Source: Lagopus muta
Taxonomy: Eukaryota > Chordata > Aves > Galliformes > Phasianidae
Reading direction: 5' to 3'
Assembly (NCBI RefSeq): GCF_023343835.1
Contig: NC_064444.1
Location: 19,009,219 to 19,073,218, forward strand
Length of the DNA: 64,000 nucleotides
Shown here: piece by piece, positions 43,601-56,379 of the stretch
Position numbering within the stretch: the stretch's first letter is position 1
How the letters are laid out: the number at the start of each line of letters is the position of its first letter
Notes under the pieces: generated by a model
The model's database searches: none
Seen by the model: the letters and a program-made list of their open reading frames with translations, nothing else
Told to the model about the DNA's origin: nothing
Position numbers and translations under genes: made by a program

Positions 43601-46600
43601 CTAACCTTGCTTCAGCCCTGCTCCAAACAGAGTTCCATCTCACCTTGTTCAGCCTCAAAGTGGTTTTCAAATGGATTTGTCCCAATTGCTTTGAATTGAG
43701 CAAATTTCTTTTTCTTTTTTTTTTTTTACTCTTGTGTGATAGAGGCTCCCACAGTAATCCAAGCCCTCTAGAGAGGAGCAATAATCAATGGCACACTGAT
43801 TTTTTTAAAGCACTTGGAGTCTCTTCACCAGCACAGCCCTTCTGCTGCTCTGCCACATGCTCCTCCCATGGGCCACTGGCACAACTGGACTGACACCAGA
43901 ACAACCAGATCAACACCAGCACAGCTCTACCAATGCCAACTCAACCAGACTGACACAAACCCAACCAGATTGACACCAGCCCAACTGGTCCAACGCTGTC
44001 CCAGCACCACCCTAACCAGCCCAACAAACACCAGTCCAACTGGTCTCACCCCAGCCTATCTGGGCCAACATCAGCCCAAGCAGGCACACTGCATGGTGTT
44101 ACAATGTCTGATAAATAATTGTCAGTAGAAAAGAAAGGCAGGGTGGGCTGCTGGGGCCATAGCGATGATGCCCACCTGGTGCAAGTGGGTAGGACAGGAA
44201 GAGCAATGGCAAAACCCCGAGTCAGCTCAGGCTGCCTATTTCATGACAGCAGCAAAAACATCCAGAAGAATCCCCGTTGTTCGTTTGCTCTGCTGTGAAA
44301 AGGAGCAGGTGTTCCCAAAGAGGGCTTCAATGGGGTGAATTAAATGGTTTTCAGTGGGAGGCCCCAGTCTGCAAGGACATGGTGCGGGAACATTTGCTAA
44401 GCATTCGGGTGGGGGAAAGGATAGATGCATTCTCAAATACTCCTGAATTCCTGAACAATCTCCCAGCATTCACACTCATGCTAAGGAAGGGTATTAAACT
44501 GACAAATATGAGATTTGTCATATTTGGCAAAAACACATAATTGCATTTGAGATCTGAACCCATTTCTTCAGCATTTTCCCCTCACCACTGATTCCTCCCT
44601 GGGGCCTTGCACACAGGAGCCTGTGCAAAACCGAGGCATAAATACATTAATCAGGCTCTTGAGCAGGCTCAGCTATAATTACAGATGAGTTTTGATTAAG
44701 CCCCAGCAACCAGCCCTGCTCTGATTGCAGCTGCTGGGGCAAAGGCTGAGCTGCGCACAGTCTCTGTTACGAAGCTGGAAATGAATTGATCGAATAAACC
44801 AGGAGCTGTGCTTCAATTTGCCCCCAGTTTCCTGCTGCCCTCCAGGACTCCATTGCTTGCATCCTACCAGCACCACTGCACAATTTCTCATCAAGTCAGG
44901 CACACGAGCCTGTTCCTTTTGGAAAATAAAAGGTTTTAAGAAGGTGTGGCTTTGTGTTGGTGTTCCCTGCCCTGGGAAACCAGATGACCTATTGCCTAAC
45001 GAAGTATAAAAGTAATGCTCAGTTCTTAATGAGCCACAAATCTCCCTGCGGTGTTTCCACAGGTTTCTCCTATAGAAGTGTTCATCCTAAGAAGCTTGTT
45101 CCTGCCCTCTCCTGTATTCACTGGTTTGATATGGTGGTCAATGAAAACCCACAGCCCCGTGATCCTGCTGTCTCCATGGGAAGAACTGGAAGCACTGTGT
45201 CTTTGTGGGTACAGGTCAGCCATCGGGTGAGAAACGCGGGAGCTTAAAAAGCAGCTGCTTGTTGCTGAGGTAAACAGATGATTGCAGAGCTATTAAAATC
45301 CCATTGCGTTAAAAGTGATTTCAGGAGGATTTTCTTGAACTGTGCTTTTCAAAACCTGATCAGCTATAGAGCTCTGGGTGCAGGGAATGGGCCGAGGGGC
45401 TCAGAACATCCGGGGAGCGCTCCCTCACAGCCACAAGGATGAATCCAGGTTGTTCCCCAAAGCCACCCCTGTTTCCTCCCAAAAAGCAGTTCTTTACCTC
45501 CACTAATACCTCGGTGCTTGTGAGGCCAGATATGACAGGAGTTCCACGTGGGTCCGAGACCAACAGCTCTGAAATGAAAATCAATGATTTTTTCTCTTTT
45601 CCCCTCATTTAACGAATAACTGTGGCCATCTGCCAGCCCAGCTGTGACATCTGCACTCAGGAGTGTGCTCTGAGCTCCTTGGCAATCCCTCCAGCTCTGC
45701 TGGAGTAAATGTCCCCTTTGGCATTGTAAAAACAAGTCATTAAGACGACCAACTCCAGAGGAATCCTTCCCATGGTCTTATTAAAACATTCGTTAGCCTG
45801 TCGCAGGGAGATGTAATGAGGTTTGGTCTTATTAATTCCACCCCGAAGAGATATCTCTTACTTCTTTTGCCCAGGAAGTTAAAATATTTATGGGGATAAT
45901 AAAATAATTGCTTTGTGACAGGAGATCCTGGAGGGGTGTATCTCAGAAAGCTTCTCTTTTTCATCTAACTGGTTCATTAATTCAACACTAGAAAGACTTT
46001 GGTACCAGAGATGCTGCCCTGCCACACAGCATTGTATTAGCAAGCTTGGTCTGATGGTGCTAATTAGCAGCAGATCCTCATTTGTATTAAAGAAGTGAAT
46101 TGCAGAGGCAGAAGTCTGACAGGAGATGCTGAACCTCGCTTTACACTGTGCTGGGCTTCCATCTCTCCTGAGATTCACCATAAGAGAACATCTTCTCTGC
46201 AGCTTGAAATTCTGGCACAGATGAAATAAAGCACCTTGCCACCATCTGCCTGTGGAAACCCAGGCTGTAATTTTGGTGCCATGAGCTCTTGGACCTGCTG
46301 ACACTGCAGACAAACCTCCCTCACTGGTGTCACAAACTGGTCCCCAAAATAGGGCTCCAGTAACCATGTTCCTGTGGGTATCAAATGGCTGAAAAAGGAC
46401 ATTGTCAATGTTGTTGAGCATCTCAAAGCCTCTCGCTGGCATTTCTAAAGGTCATCATTCATCTCATTAAGACTCCAGGACGTGAAATATAAATGATGCT
46501 CATGCACTGAAAGGCCCATTGCAGCTCTTTGCCTTACAGAGCCTCAGCACTGAGCACCAGCATTCCCAGCACTGCCTTTGGGTGACAGAGGCCAAACTGG

Positions 46601-49600
46601 GTGACATTTGCTGAGCTCGGAGACCTGGCAGTCTCTCCAGTTGCTAAGAACACTGACCCCAGATGAAGCACACCAATAGAGCCAAGGCTCTGAGCCGATG
46701 AGGCTGCTCAAGCAAAACCAAAGTCAATTATATTCCTTTAATTGTTTCTTAAAAAAAAAATAAATCCAAACCAACCTATGGGAAAACCTATTGGCATGGC
46801 CACGAAGCAGCTCTACCCACCTCTTCCTGGGTGTTTGCAGGGTTATCTCCCACCACCCAACACTTCACAAATCAGGCATGTAGAGCAATGCTGCCTCAGA
46901 ACAGCGATTCTAATTCCTCACTCATAATTGCCTGCTTTCTTCCAAGAGATTTTGTCTTGTAATTAGAATAACACCCAGGCCTTCCTCTTGCTCCTTCCCC
47001 GCTCCGCGCTCTTAACTCCCTCCAGAAGTGGGGGCTGAGAGCTGATTGCCTGGCACATAATCAGTAGCAGAAACCTGAGGAGAACAGACACTGAAATATT
47101 TGATAAATGAGAACATTACCATATGAAAGACCCTCAGCCTTCCTGAAACAGGGGGAAAACAAATGAGACAACTGTTCAGATAAAAGGAACTATGGCACTG
47201 CATGGATTTAAAAAATAACGATTATAAATTCCTCCCTTATAAATCCCATCACACTGTGCCATTGAAGACCTCCTTCAGACTGCATAGGTTTCTCCAGCTG
47301 TATTTTGAGGCCAGGGCTGGGGGCAGGGGGTTGTCCCCAGGGGAAGGCAGGACCCAATGAGTACAGCTCAGTGTCACTCCTCTTGACATCTGTCACCTCC
47401 TGCAGGGCCCTTCTGAGCAATTTGCTGCAGAATGTCTTTCTCCTTGTTATCAGAGGAACTTCCCATATGCAGAATGCACACCTTGATCTACAGGATGCCA
47501 CAGAAAGGCGTTTTTACACCTCGTCCATGTAGTTGCCCTCTGACCACACAACTTAGCTGACTTCACAAGCAATAGCCTTCAGGTGGGAGGGGAGGAAGGG
47601 AAATCATAGAACCATAGAACAGCTTTGGTTTGGAGGTGACCCTAAAGATCTTCTAGTTCGAGCCCTGTGGCTGGGTGCCCCCCAGCTCAGTCTGCCCAGA
47701 GCCCCATCCAGCCTGTCCCTGAGCACCCCCAGAGATGGGGCACCCACGGCTCTCTGGACAGCTGTGCCAGGGCCTCACCACCCTCCGAACAAATAATTTT
47801 TTACCAAAACCTAGATTTCCCCTATTTTAAATGCAAGTAATTTCCTCTTGTCCTATCACTGTACACCCAAGTAAAATGATGGTTTTCTCCCTGTTTATAA
47901 GCTCCCTTCAAGTACTGAAAGATCACAATGTGATCAAAGTCCTCCCAGAGCCTTTTCTACTCCAGACTGAACAAGACTACCTCTCTCAACCTTTATTCAT
48001 AGGAGAGATGCTCCAGCCCTCTGACCATCATCACGTCCTCCTCCACTCCAACAGCTCTGTCCCTCCTGTACTGGAGGTCCCAGGCCTGGACACAGTTCTC
48101 CAGGTGGAGCCATTCAAGGGCAGAGTAAAGGAGGACAACCCCCTCCCTTGTCCTGCTGCCACCCCTCTGTTGATGCAGCCCCAGATGTTGTTGGCCTTCT
48201 GGGTTGCAAGCACACACTGCTGGCTCATGTCCAGCTTTTCATCTTCCAGGATGCCCATATCCTTCTCATCAGGGTTCTTCTCCCTGTCTGTACTCCTATC
48301 TGGGATTGCCCTGACAAGTGCAACACCTTGTTGAACCTCTTTAGGCTCTCATGCACCCACTTCTGAGCTGGTACAGTTCCCTCTGGCATCTCTTCTTTCT
48401 ACAAGTCAAGTGCACTACTCAGCTTGGTGTCATCTGCAAACTTGCTGAGGGAAGACCCTACTCTACAGGAAGTCTACAGGGGCACGGTCAGCAGGATCTC
48501 CAGAGCACGTGTTCTTCTCTCTTGCAGTGAGAAGGGAACATGAATTTTGCAGTGACAGAGAGGCAGAGGAGCAGTGAATAAACATATTAGTTTAAAAACA
48601 AGCTCCAGGAGAGTCCTTCTCAAGCTGCATTCTCCCTGCTGAGCTTGGCAGCCTGGCTGGAAGTGGCATGTGGTCCCATGGTCTGGCAAGGAGTGTGCTC
48701 TGGATGGCACTGCATGGAGAATTGCTTTCTGCTCTGGAGCCCAAGCAGGAAAGCTGGGGAAGATTCAGTTCCTGCAGAAGTGAAATACCCCCTTCTGCTA
48801 GGATTTCTGATGAAATCTGTTTGGAAATTCCCTTTGGAAATGCTTTCTGGGAGGCTGAATTAATGCCTTGTTTCCTCTTAGATTATTCCTGGAAAATACA
48901 GCTGCACAACTTTTACAGAAATCCACATCGTTTAGTTATCTTGCTATACAAGACTGAAATCATTCAGCATTTCTGAACAAAAGCATTTCATTCGGATTAC
49001 AGGTCATTGGCTCTCACCAACCCATTTTCCAGGTGTCACTGTCAGCCCACGTCTCACATAGAAAGGGAAAGCAGGTTTTAGTTAACGTACAGCAGTGCCT
49101 GAGAAACTGTATTAGGTGAAACCCTCTTCTGAAAGCAGAATGGGAGTGACTTAAAAAAAGGACATAATATCTGGGAAACTTAATTCTGGCAGGTAAGAAT
49201 GCAAACAAGAGCACTATATATTGCTGCTCTGGACTGTGCAACGAAATGAAACAAATGCCACATCCCTCTTTTTTAGCAGAGTACAGCAGCAGATGGTGCA
49301 CGGTGTTGCCTGCTCCTCTGCAGGCACTGCTGCCGGAGAAGGTGATGGGTAATCCACAAACGTGCCTAGTGCTGCTTTATTTCTAGATGTTAATTGCAAG
49401 GCATGAGGAGGCATAATTGGGCTCCGAACCTGCTGGCTTTGGAGGTGGGTGTTGGAGGAGTGAAATCGGCTGCTGTGCTGGGTGAGAGCTGCAAGAGAGC
49501 ATCCTGCTCACAGACCCCAGGGAAATCAGGCACACAGTCATTTCCTCAACAATGGAAAGGATACATGACAGCAACTGGGCACTGGAATGCATGGCATCTG

Positions 49601-52600
49601 CATAAATTAACATGACATATCTAATTTCTGTTGGCCAGTCTATCTGTGTGTCCATAAGTTGTTGATGGATCAGCTGTTGTCCACTTAGAGAAAGCAGACC
49701 TTTATGATCTGCAAGTTCTCTTATCTGAACAAGGATTCTTGTAGGAGGTTTGGGTGCAGGAGAGGTGTGTAACGTACCAAACCTTGGGCTTTCCAGTGAC
49801 CAGCACAGAACCACAGAATGTCCAGGGTTTGAAGGGAGCACAAGGATCATGAATCTCATGGATCATGGGTCCCTGCCCCATGCAAGGCCACTTTGGCTCT
49901 GCTATTTGCCCACCGTGCCATGAAGCATCCTCTGAGGGTTGTACGAGAACATATTCTGCTGTTGGCTTTTTTTAGATCTCAGAAGTTCATTTCCATTCTT
50001 TCCAATTTAACTTTGCATTTTGCACAGTCATTGGCAGTCGCTGAGCGCAGCATGGTCATCTCCATATCGCATAATAATTACAATAACAGGTCTTGTTTTG
50101 CTGTATGAGACCTTCCACCGCCGAATCTAATTACTGCTGATACTTTATGAGCTCCTCCAGCTCAAGATAATTGCTGCTTTCTCTTCTTACGAACAAGAAA
50201 TAATCAGTTGTCTTTTAAGGTGAGAAATACAAACAGCAATTAAATGCCACGGTTATTGGCCCCTCTGAGAGCGCAAGGCACTTCTCAACAGGAGTGTGGC
50301 AATAAGGAAGACAGGCTTTGTGTATTGTTTGCAGAGTACTGTTAAGAACTGGGGAGAGAGGGAGAGAATTAGGAACATTTCCAACTGCTCCCATTGGGCA
50401 CCAGCACCTCCCTGGGTGCAGCTGCAGTGCACTGCTGTGTGTGCTGTCAGTCTGCGTGGCTCTAACAAACCTGCAGCCAAAGGGTTGTACAGGGTGAATG
50501 TCACAAAGTCTCTGCAATCCTGAACGTTTCTATGAAAACATGTCCAGAATTAAGGCATTGCTGCATGTAATTAAAGTTGCCAGGATGCCTCTGCTATCTA
50601 AGTACTGAAGATGAGTTTCTCTCCCACCTAAACCAGCTTATTTTCTGTCTTTTCTCGCTGTCTTTATTTTTTTCCCCTGTTCCTTCCTTAAACAAAGTGC
50701 CTGTTTTTTGAATAATTCATTGATCAGGTTTGTATCACTTTGTTCACAAAATCACTGCAGGGGCTGGTGTTTTTCATGAAATCCTAATTTGCCAGCTCCT
50801 TGCTTGCCTTCCCAAAGCAGTGAGCAGCAGCACTGCTTGGTTGACAAAAGGTAACAGTGAAGTGCTGGGGCTGCCCTCCTCCCACCTGACTGTAGACATC
50901 TGTCCATCTGTCCATCTGCACCCAAGGGGCCTCGTGGCCTCTGGTGGGTCAGAGCCCCTGTGCATGGTGCTCTGCATCCCCCAGCCCCTTCCCACCGATC
51001 TCTCGGTGCGTGACATCTCAGGATTAGGCAGATAACCTTCAGACTTTGCAATTAGGGCAGGTGAATCCTGCCCCAGGTTACTGAATCAAGGGGGAGAACA
51101 GTGCTCTGGTGAAGGCAGCGAGCTGGGACTATGAATAAGGTTCTGTAACAGAACTCTTGTGCAAGTTGGTACTGTTACGCTCACATTTCTAATATAAAGG
51201 CAGGGCATGAGACATCCTCCTCTCTCAACGTGCAGGAAAGTATTAGTCATGTGTATGTGAAGCAGTGGTGGAAGGCAATACCAACAGAAAGTTGGAGTGC
51301 TTTACTGAGATTTCTATTAGCGTGGTAACACACATTCAAAACATTGTTGGCAGATCTGACTGCCAGAAAATTTACTCATAATGAATATAAATGAAGCGTG
51401 AGTAGAGTTAGCAACTCAATTAGGAAAAAAAATGAACTACTGCAGTTTTTTTTGTTTGTTTTGTTTCTCTTCCTCTCATGATGTCTGGTAAAAATTCACA
51501 GACATTTCAGACAGATCAGTGTCTGGTCAAAAGTGTTTGCCTTCCTTTTATTATAGAAGGATAGTAATGAGTGAAATGTGGATCTGCACTTCCCATGTGA
51601 CTTTCCTCACAATCATCCAAAGGGATGGATTACAATAGAGCAAGGAAATCAGGCTCTTCACTCTAAATGGGAAAGTGCAATTTTTGTGAAGACACGGTCT
51701 TTGGAGTGTACAAAGCACATCCAAAATGCATCACAATATCTCTGATTTTGTGCAGTCCTCTTTTTTTAACCTCCGACCCTTCAAACGCACAGAGCTGCTA
51801 ACCCAGGTTGTTGGTGCATGGCCGTATGTGAACGCTGCCCTGCCGAGGAGCAGGGCAGAGCTGGGCACTCACGCGTTTGGTGTAGTCCATTGCCTTCAGG
51901 ATGGAGAGGTTCAGAGTCTCCAGTGAGGCCAGGACGTCTTCGTAGTCTCCCATGTGATCGGCAAAATAGTCTGGGGAAAAAGGACATGATGGGAAGAGTG
52001 GATGTATCTTAAATCCACGACCACACGACACAGCAATGTCTATTTATTGAAGGAAAGGAAAATCAGAGGGTGATTCTGGGTGTTTTCACTCCCTAGGCCC
52101 TGATCCTAAGACACAACTTGCCCTGAGAGGATGAGAAGGGTTGGGTTATGGTAAAACAGAGCTGTAACACAGAGCAGCTGCCATCAAAAATGGCACTTTA
52201 CTTCTTTTCCCACTTCTGCATTTGGACACTTCCTCTTGTTTCCAACAGAGAGAGAGACATCTCAAGAGAAATTCCCCTGACAGCCAAAGCATCCAAATGA
52301 CAAACAGATTTGTCCCGGTGAGGACCTGGCCAGCATCCTCCCCCTGCATTCCCATCCCATTCACAGCCCACATCACAGTTACACGGAGGTTAGATTGGAG
52401 GTTAAAAAAAAGTTACACAGCGTGTCCCCACCAAGCCAAGGACTCTGCCACCACTAACTGCAGTGTGGCTTCGTTTGTGAGCTACAGAGTCCCTAAGGCC
52501 AATGTTTGCAGTGACAACAGCGTGGGGCGGCACAGGACCCAATGAAGCCTTTGGGTACAACTGACACATGTGGCAGCTGAAAGCTGTTCCTTGGCACCGC

Positions 52601-54054
52601 CAACACTGCTCCCCAGCGCTCAGACTGAGGATTCACACTGCGGTGACACCTCCACTGAATGCAACACGAAATACATTCCAGGAAGCGATCCCACTAATTA
52701 GGTTCTCTTGGCTTAATTAGCAGTGCCTATAGCTGTTTACAGCCCTCAACACATCCAAGGGGAAGAAGATTTTGGCAGAGACAGGAATGTCACAGCATAA
52801 TTGACAGCAGCTGTTTGCTGCTCTGCTCTGAGCCAAGCAGCATGTTCTCACTGCAGCGTGCTTTTTTTTGTTGTTCCTCTTATTATTAGTTTACTTGGGG
52901 AAAAATAAAAAAGAAAGAGCGTACATTTTTAAAGGCAAAGGAAAACTCTTCTTATAAATCCTGAAATAAAAAGTGCTTTTCAGGGCAGATGAGCTCCTGT
53001 GGGCACAGCATGGCTCTTGAGAGCACAAACGATGTGGGAGGAGAGTAGTGTTGCCTTTTGCAGCTTCCAGCTATGCACTTCCATAGCCTTGGCTTCATTC
53101 ACTCACGGAACACCCAGGGGCAGCTCCTTCTGCCCTGCACAGCACTGCTCCCGGTCCCACATCTGTGGGAGACGATGGGATGCTGTTGCAGTGTACACTG
53201 CCCACCATGGGATGATGTACATCTCCATGCACAGAGCACGACTTGTGTTGCTGGTCTGTTTGCTGTTGCAATATCAGTGTTATTTTATTTAAATTGTAGG
53301 TGCATATGCAATTGGGTGATTTTACCTTTGAGTTCAAGGTGTGCTCAGCTATGCAAGCTGCCCTGTCACTGGAAGCACTCTCGGGTCAGGGAGCTCCACA
53401 AGTTGCCCAACCTGCCACCAACCCTGACAGACATTACAGCTTCCATTGTGGCCAGACTGAGGCCTTATATTTAAAATAATTCTTGGAAGAGCATCAAGTA
53501 CACCAGAAGTGGTGGGCAGTGGTAGGTATGCAGCAGATAATGCATATAGGCTGGACCTTGAACCTTCCCCCTGCTTCCCAAAGGAGCTAATGGTTCATCT
53601 CCCTCCTTTCCTGGCAGCTTCGTTTCCTGCAAAGGTGTGGGATGAACATGACAATGGGGTTCTTTTTGGTCTTTAATTTGTGATTCAAGGGATGTGCACC
53701 AAGAAGCTCTTGGTCAGCCTGCTATGAGACACAGAGTCTTGCCCAAGGATAAACACATTATTGCTATTATACACCACACTCTTGTTTTGCTCCTGTCTAA
53801 GAGGGAACTGGCACAGGCTGTCCAGGGATATGGTGGAGTCAGCATTCCTGGAGATGGTCAGGAAAAGGGTAGATGGCACACTGAGTGATGTCTAGTGGTA
53901 TGGCAGTGATGGGTCTGGTTGGACTAGATGATCTTTCCAATCTCAATGACTCTACAGCAGGAGCTGATGTTGGCTTTTAGGAGTTTTCATGCACCCTTCC
54001 AAAGCGTTGTGTGTAGGGCTATACTCACCACACAGCTCCTTCGTGTCCACATTG
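40602..54054 (-). CDS. NECAB2: NECAB2, N-terminal EF-hand calcium-binding protein 2 (3' portion)
   Basis: Ten minus-strand exons, in coding order: 54054-54029, 51970-51873, 43519-43383, 42543-42425, 42325-42246, 41669-41613, 41508-41396, 41228-41151, 40840-40749 and 40630-40602 (TGA). All are GT-AG with matching phases and give about 275 residues; the 5' exons with most of the EF-hand pair lie past the right edge. The first visible exon holds the end of the second EF loop (NVDTKELC), followed by [20 protein letters not shown], a coiled-coil stretch ([19 protein letters not shown]), then the ABM-like domain ([15 protein letters not shown]) and the end [16 protein letters not shown]2 is a neuronal cytosolic calcium-binding protein reported to bind adenosine A2A and mGlu5 receptors. 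The linker after the helix (about residues encoded by 42543-42425) is Pro/Gly-rich and diverges from mammals. Confidence 0.95.
43865..44085 (+). repeat. Degenerate minisatellite in NECAB2 intron
   Basis: Words of the form ACCAG-CCAACT-GGTC and ACCAGAYTGACAC recur about every 20-24 bases (for example 'accagactgacacaaaccca' and 'accagattgacaccagccca'), roughly ten copies with substitutions. It lies about 350 bases upstream, in transcription, of the 43519 exon acceptor. An open frame running through it is a product of the repeat. Confidence 0.75.
44090..47600 (-). other. NECAB2 intron, left part: unique sequence with AT-rich blocks
   Basis: No exon or known repeat is seen. Two blocks, about 44635-44720 and 45725-46100, are AT-rich with repeated TAAT/ATTA cores, a texture common in conserved noncoding DNA. 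Open frames across the stretch are short and overlap on both strands. Confidence 0.6.
47604..48455 (-). mobile_element. CR1 LINE fragment, 3' part into the RT end, minus orientation
   Basis: It starts with the tail complement 'atcatagaaccatagaacag', passes the blocks 'gccccatccagcctgtccct' and 'ggagagatgctccagccctc', and ends in the reverse-transcriptase region near 'cttggtgtcatctgcaaact'. At about 850 bases it is the longest CR1 copy in the window. It lies in the NECAB2 intron between exons 51873 and 43519. Confidence 0.92.
49803..49885 (-). mobile_element. Short CR1-like tail fragment, minus orientation
   Basis: 'cacagaaccacagaatgtcc' followed by a worn 'ggatcatgaatctcatggat' resembles the first 80 bases of a reversed CR1 tail. 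It is too short for firm assignment. Confidence 0.55.
49960..50215. promoter_or_regulatory. AT-rich candidate conserved noncoding block in NECAB2 intron
   Basis: Unique sequence with cores such as CATAATAATTACAATAA, CTAATTACTG, GATAATTGC and AAATAATCAG within about 250 bases, without simple-repeat structure. The enhancer guess rests only on motif density. Confidence 0.25.
52685..52735. promoter_or_regulatory. Paired homeodomain-type sites in NECAB2 intron
   Basis: The palindrome CTAATTAG at 52694-52701 and TTAATTAG at 52713-52720 lie 19 bases apart, about two helical turns, between exons 54029 and 51970. Such pairs suit dimeric or cooperative homeodomain binding. Confidence 0.35.
53795..53957 (+). 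mobile_element. Short CR1 3' end, plus orientation
   Basis: It ends with 'ggttggactagatgatcttt' and 'ccaatctcaatgactctaca', the worn CR1 tail. It lies about 70 bases from the 26-base NECAB2 exon at 54029-54054. Confidence 0.7.
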
Positions 54055-56379
54055 CTGGAAGAGGGGAGGACAGCCAGGGAAGGGAGAAGGAAAAAAAGAG
54101 AGAGAAAAAATAATTGAATGTACAGGAGGCGAGAGATACGCTCAGGATTCTCTTGGGGTGAGCACAGAAATGGATCAGCGTATCCTGGCCCCAGGAACTG
54201 CCTGCTGAAACCAAAGCCATTAGTAGCAGAACTCCTCCTGTGGTCCCATTTGCTTCAAATTAAAGTTTTCTAATTTTACTTTTCTAAATGATCACCTCTC
54301 CTGGCTCTACCCGGCACCCATCAAGTTCCTCCTCCAAATGAAATTATGCAGTTTCTTAACATCTGAACATTTGGTTTACCTAATGACATCCCAGCAGACA
54401 GCCCTGGGAAATAAGGATTAGCAGCAAGCTCTTCTCACCTCTGATCCCCACACAATTATGTACACAGTTCAAGCTGGAGAGGTGCCTGGAACGATCTCAT
54501 AATAGAATTATATTTTATCAATCCATTAATGTTCTGGAAGTCAGCTCCTTAACTCAGCCCAGCTCTGATCTGTTAATGTAAGAGGGTTATGGAAAGAGAT
54601 GCTCTAAATCCCACTCCTGATGGCAGCAGCCTCCCCAGATCCTCCTGGAGCAATGTGTCCGGGCTCTTCCCACCTTCCATGGGCTTAAGTTCTCTAACAA
54701 ACAAACAGTGCATCCCAAAACTGGAGTTCATTACTTAGAAAAACCCATCATTCTATCCCTGGGGTTTTGCATTGCAATAATTATCTCTTGCTTCCAAAAA
54801 TGATCATTTACTTCCTTGCCTCCTGCTATCATATTATTTAACTTAATTGTGCTTGAATTTTAAGTTGGTCGAGAAGCTGCTTATAATTTTAAGCAATCTT
54901 GCATTAAGAAGAAGCCTAATTAAAGAAATTACTGAAGTCATATTCAGACTTAAAAAAAAAATAAGCTCAGATGAAGGAGAAATCAAATCATACACAAGGA
55001 TGGCTCATGGAGTTTCCCAGGACGTTCCCATCCCACAGGAGCACACATACCAGGGCTGCTGCATCCTCGCCAGGTCACCAGCATCAGCCCTGCACAGATG
55101 CACAGCTCCAGAATGGTTTACAGGGTGCTCCTGCAGGTCACTGCCTCAGTAATGAACGGGGCTATCTGGACTTCTGCAAGACATGCGGCATGGTTCCACA
55201 CCACATCCTTATCTCTAAATTGGAGTGATATGGGTTTGAAGGCTGGGCTATTCAGTGGATAAGGAATTGGTTGGAGGGCTGCAGCCAAGGGCTGTTGCCA
55301 ACAGCTCTGTGTCTGGGTGGAAGTCAGACATGGGCTTTGTCCCTGTACTGGAGGCCAACTCTATCTGGATACTTTGCAAAACAAAACTTTTTCTTTAATT
55401 GAAACAGAAAATCAGGAAAATCTAAGTCTTTTTTGTTTCAGGCATTTCTCTCTGTTTTCCAGTCGGTGAGGCTGCCCCGGGGGCAGAATGGCCTTGCACC
55501 ACCAAGCTTACCGGGATGGGATGCCTGCCCGTAAAAGCAAAGCTGTACCTGGGAGAACGTTTGTGTGCCTGGGACCTAATTAGGAGCCAAATGTGAGAGC
55601 TCAGCTCACAGCCTCCAGCTTCTCTGCTGAGCAATCCAAGCCATGGTGAACTCGTTTGGTCATCAAAGGGGGTGTTTATTGCTCACCCTTTATGGCTCAC
55701 TGTCAGTCAAAAACATGCTGTGATAATTCGAACAGATAAATGTATTGGCAACAAGGAAATAGTTTTCCCTGTTGATTTATATCCATTCAAAAAAAAAAAT
55801 AAAATAGGAAAGTCACCAAGTTGTGATACCCTGCCTTCCTTGGTTTCACCTCAGCCAACAGAGATCTCAGGCAGCACAACCAGAAACATAATGGGTGTTC
55901 AGAAGTTGTAAATACATCAAAGTTTTGTCTCCACAACGCATTTCTCATGCAAATAGCTGCCGGATGGGCTGCTCAAACATCACTCAACACCTGAGTCGCT
56001 TCTGCTGCAGACAAAAATCCCTTTTCTGGGGCAGATGAAAGGGTTTGCGTCAGCAGCTGCATGGCTTGGTTGTTCAGCAGCACTGAAAACTGAGATTTTC
56101 TGAAATAATGGGCTGCTTTCATTTCCTCCTCCAATTCACAGCTTTGGGTTTCTACAGGGCTTCAAACGAGCACGGAACAAAATTATCCTGTAGTGTTAAC
56201 CACCTGCAAACAACAACATGTGCAGTTGAAAAGCACTGCTAGTTTGACAGTGCACCTCCAGTCCCAGCAGGAACAGCACTCGGCAGTCTCCACACCTCAG
56301 AAAAGAAAAATATACACCCAAGATGCCTTGTAATGGGTCAGAGGTTGACCATGGGCAAACTGCTGTGGGTGTTACTGTT
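54055..56379 (-). other. NECAB2 intron upstream of the 26-base exon
   Basis: The acceptor side (CTCTTCCAG) is at 54055. Blocks near 54480-54600 and 54765-54960 are AT-rich with many ATTAAT/AATTA cores. No EF-hand exon was found here or further right, although the missing first exons must lie on this side. Confidence 0.7.

Noticed and set aside
43814-44128. 104-codon plus frame rich in Thr, Gln and Pro
   Set aside because: It is made by the tandem repeat, not a gene.
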